Under the pieces are notes generated by a model. That model worked only from the letters and a program-made list of their open reading frames with translations. It made no database searches and was not told the origin of the DNA. From Acetobacteraceae bacterium (GTDB taxonomy: Bacteria > Pseudomonadota > Alphaproteobacteria > Acetobacterales > Acetobacteraceae), in the NCBI GenBank assembly GCA_027306955.1, contig DAHUXX010000144.1, positions 1 to 5,535 on the forward strand: a stretch of DNA of 5,535 nt. The letters are read 5' to 3'. A program made the translations under genes and the position numbers. Shown piece by piece: positions 5,484 to 5,535 of the stretch. How positions within the stretch are numbered: position 1 is the stretch's first letter; every line of letters starts with the position of its first letter.

Positions 5484-5535
5484 CTACGCCTCGGCCGCCT
5501 CGACCATGAACCGCTCCACCGACTTGCAGATCACC
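5484..5535 (-). CDS. C-terminal end of an unidentified gene
   Basis: The minus strand reads an open frame from the right edge to a TAG at 5484-5486, giving the last 16 residues VICKSVERFMVEAAEA. Regular G/C third positions and an acidic, helical-looking end suit a genuine C-terminus. The stretch is too short to name. In related bacteria, genes such as moaC or moeA are often upstream of lexA, but this tail does not clearly match what I know of either. It is co-oriented with lexA, and the 163-bp gap with its own lexA promoter argues against simple co-transcription. Confidence 0.5.
   Translation of the reverse strand, partial: VICKSVERFMVEAAEA

Noticed and set aside
5472..5484. GCGCC/GGCGC hairpin right after the stop of the gene at the right edge
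   Set aside because: A 5-bp stem with a 3-nt loop and no U-run is common by chance in such G+C-rich DNA and does not qualify as an intrinsic terminator.

Overview
The window is a high-G+C, densely packed chromosomal segment of an alphaproteobacterium. Three things point that way: third positions are strongly G/C-biased, lexA, comEC and gltX lie side by side in an arrangement familiar from alphaproteobacterial chromosomes, and a perfect GTTC-N7-GTTC SOS box, the alphaproteobacterial LexA operator, sits in the lexA promoter. Codon bias and protein style fit the Acetobacteraceae/Rhodospirillales, but that finer placement is inference.

Layout, left to right: (1) an aldo/keto reductase gene on the minus strand, whose 3' end is cut off by the left edge; (2) a 93-bp gap holding four copies of a 13-bp tandem repeat; (3) gltX (glutamyl-tRNA synthetase) on the minus strand; (4) a 131-bp divergent intergenic region with a 12-bp direct repeat; (5) comEC (competence/DNA-uptake channel) on the plus strand; (6) lexA on the minus strand, converging on comEC with only 3 bp between the stop codons; (7) a 163-bp region with the lexA RBS, a 5'-UTR hairpin, the promoter, the SOS box and a three-copy 20-bp tandem repeat; (8) the last 16 codons of an unidentified minus-strand gene at the right edge.

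The genes do not form one pathway. GltX charges tRNA with glutamate, ComEC translocates single-stranded DNA through the inner membrane, LexA represses the DNA-damage regulon, and the reductase is a probable NAD(P)H-dependent oxidoreductase. The best-supported regulatory feature is LexA autoregulation. I found no CRISPR array, insertion sequence, rRNA or tRNA, and nothing that looks like an undescribed multi-gene system. The items most worth a second look are the missing catalytic histidine in the reductase, the two tandem repeats, the non-nuclease cysteine-bearing C-terminus of ComEC and the lexA leader hairpin.
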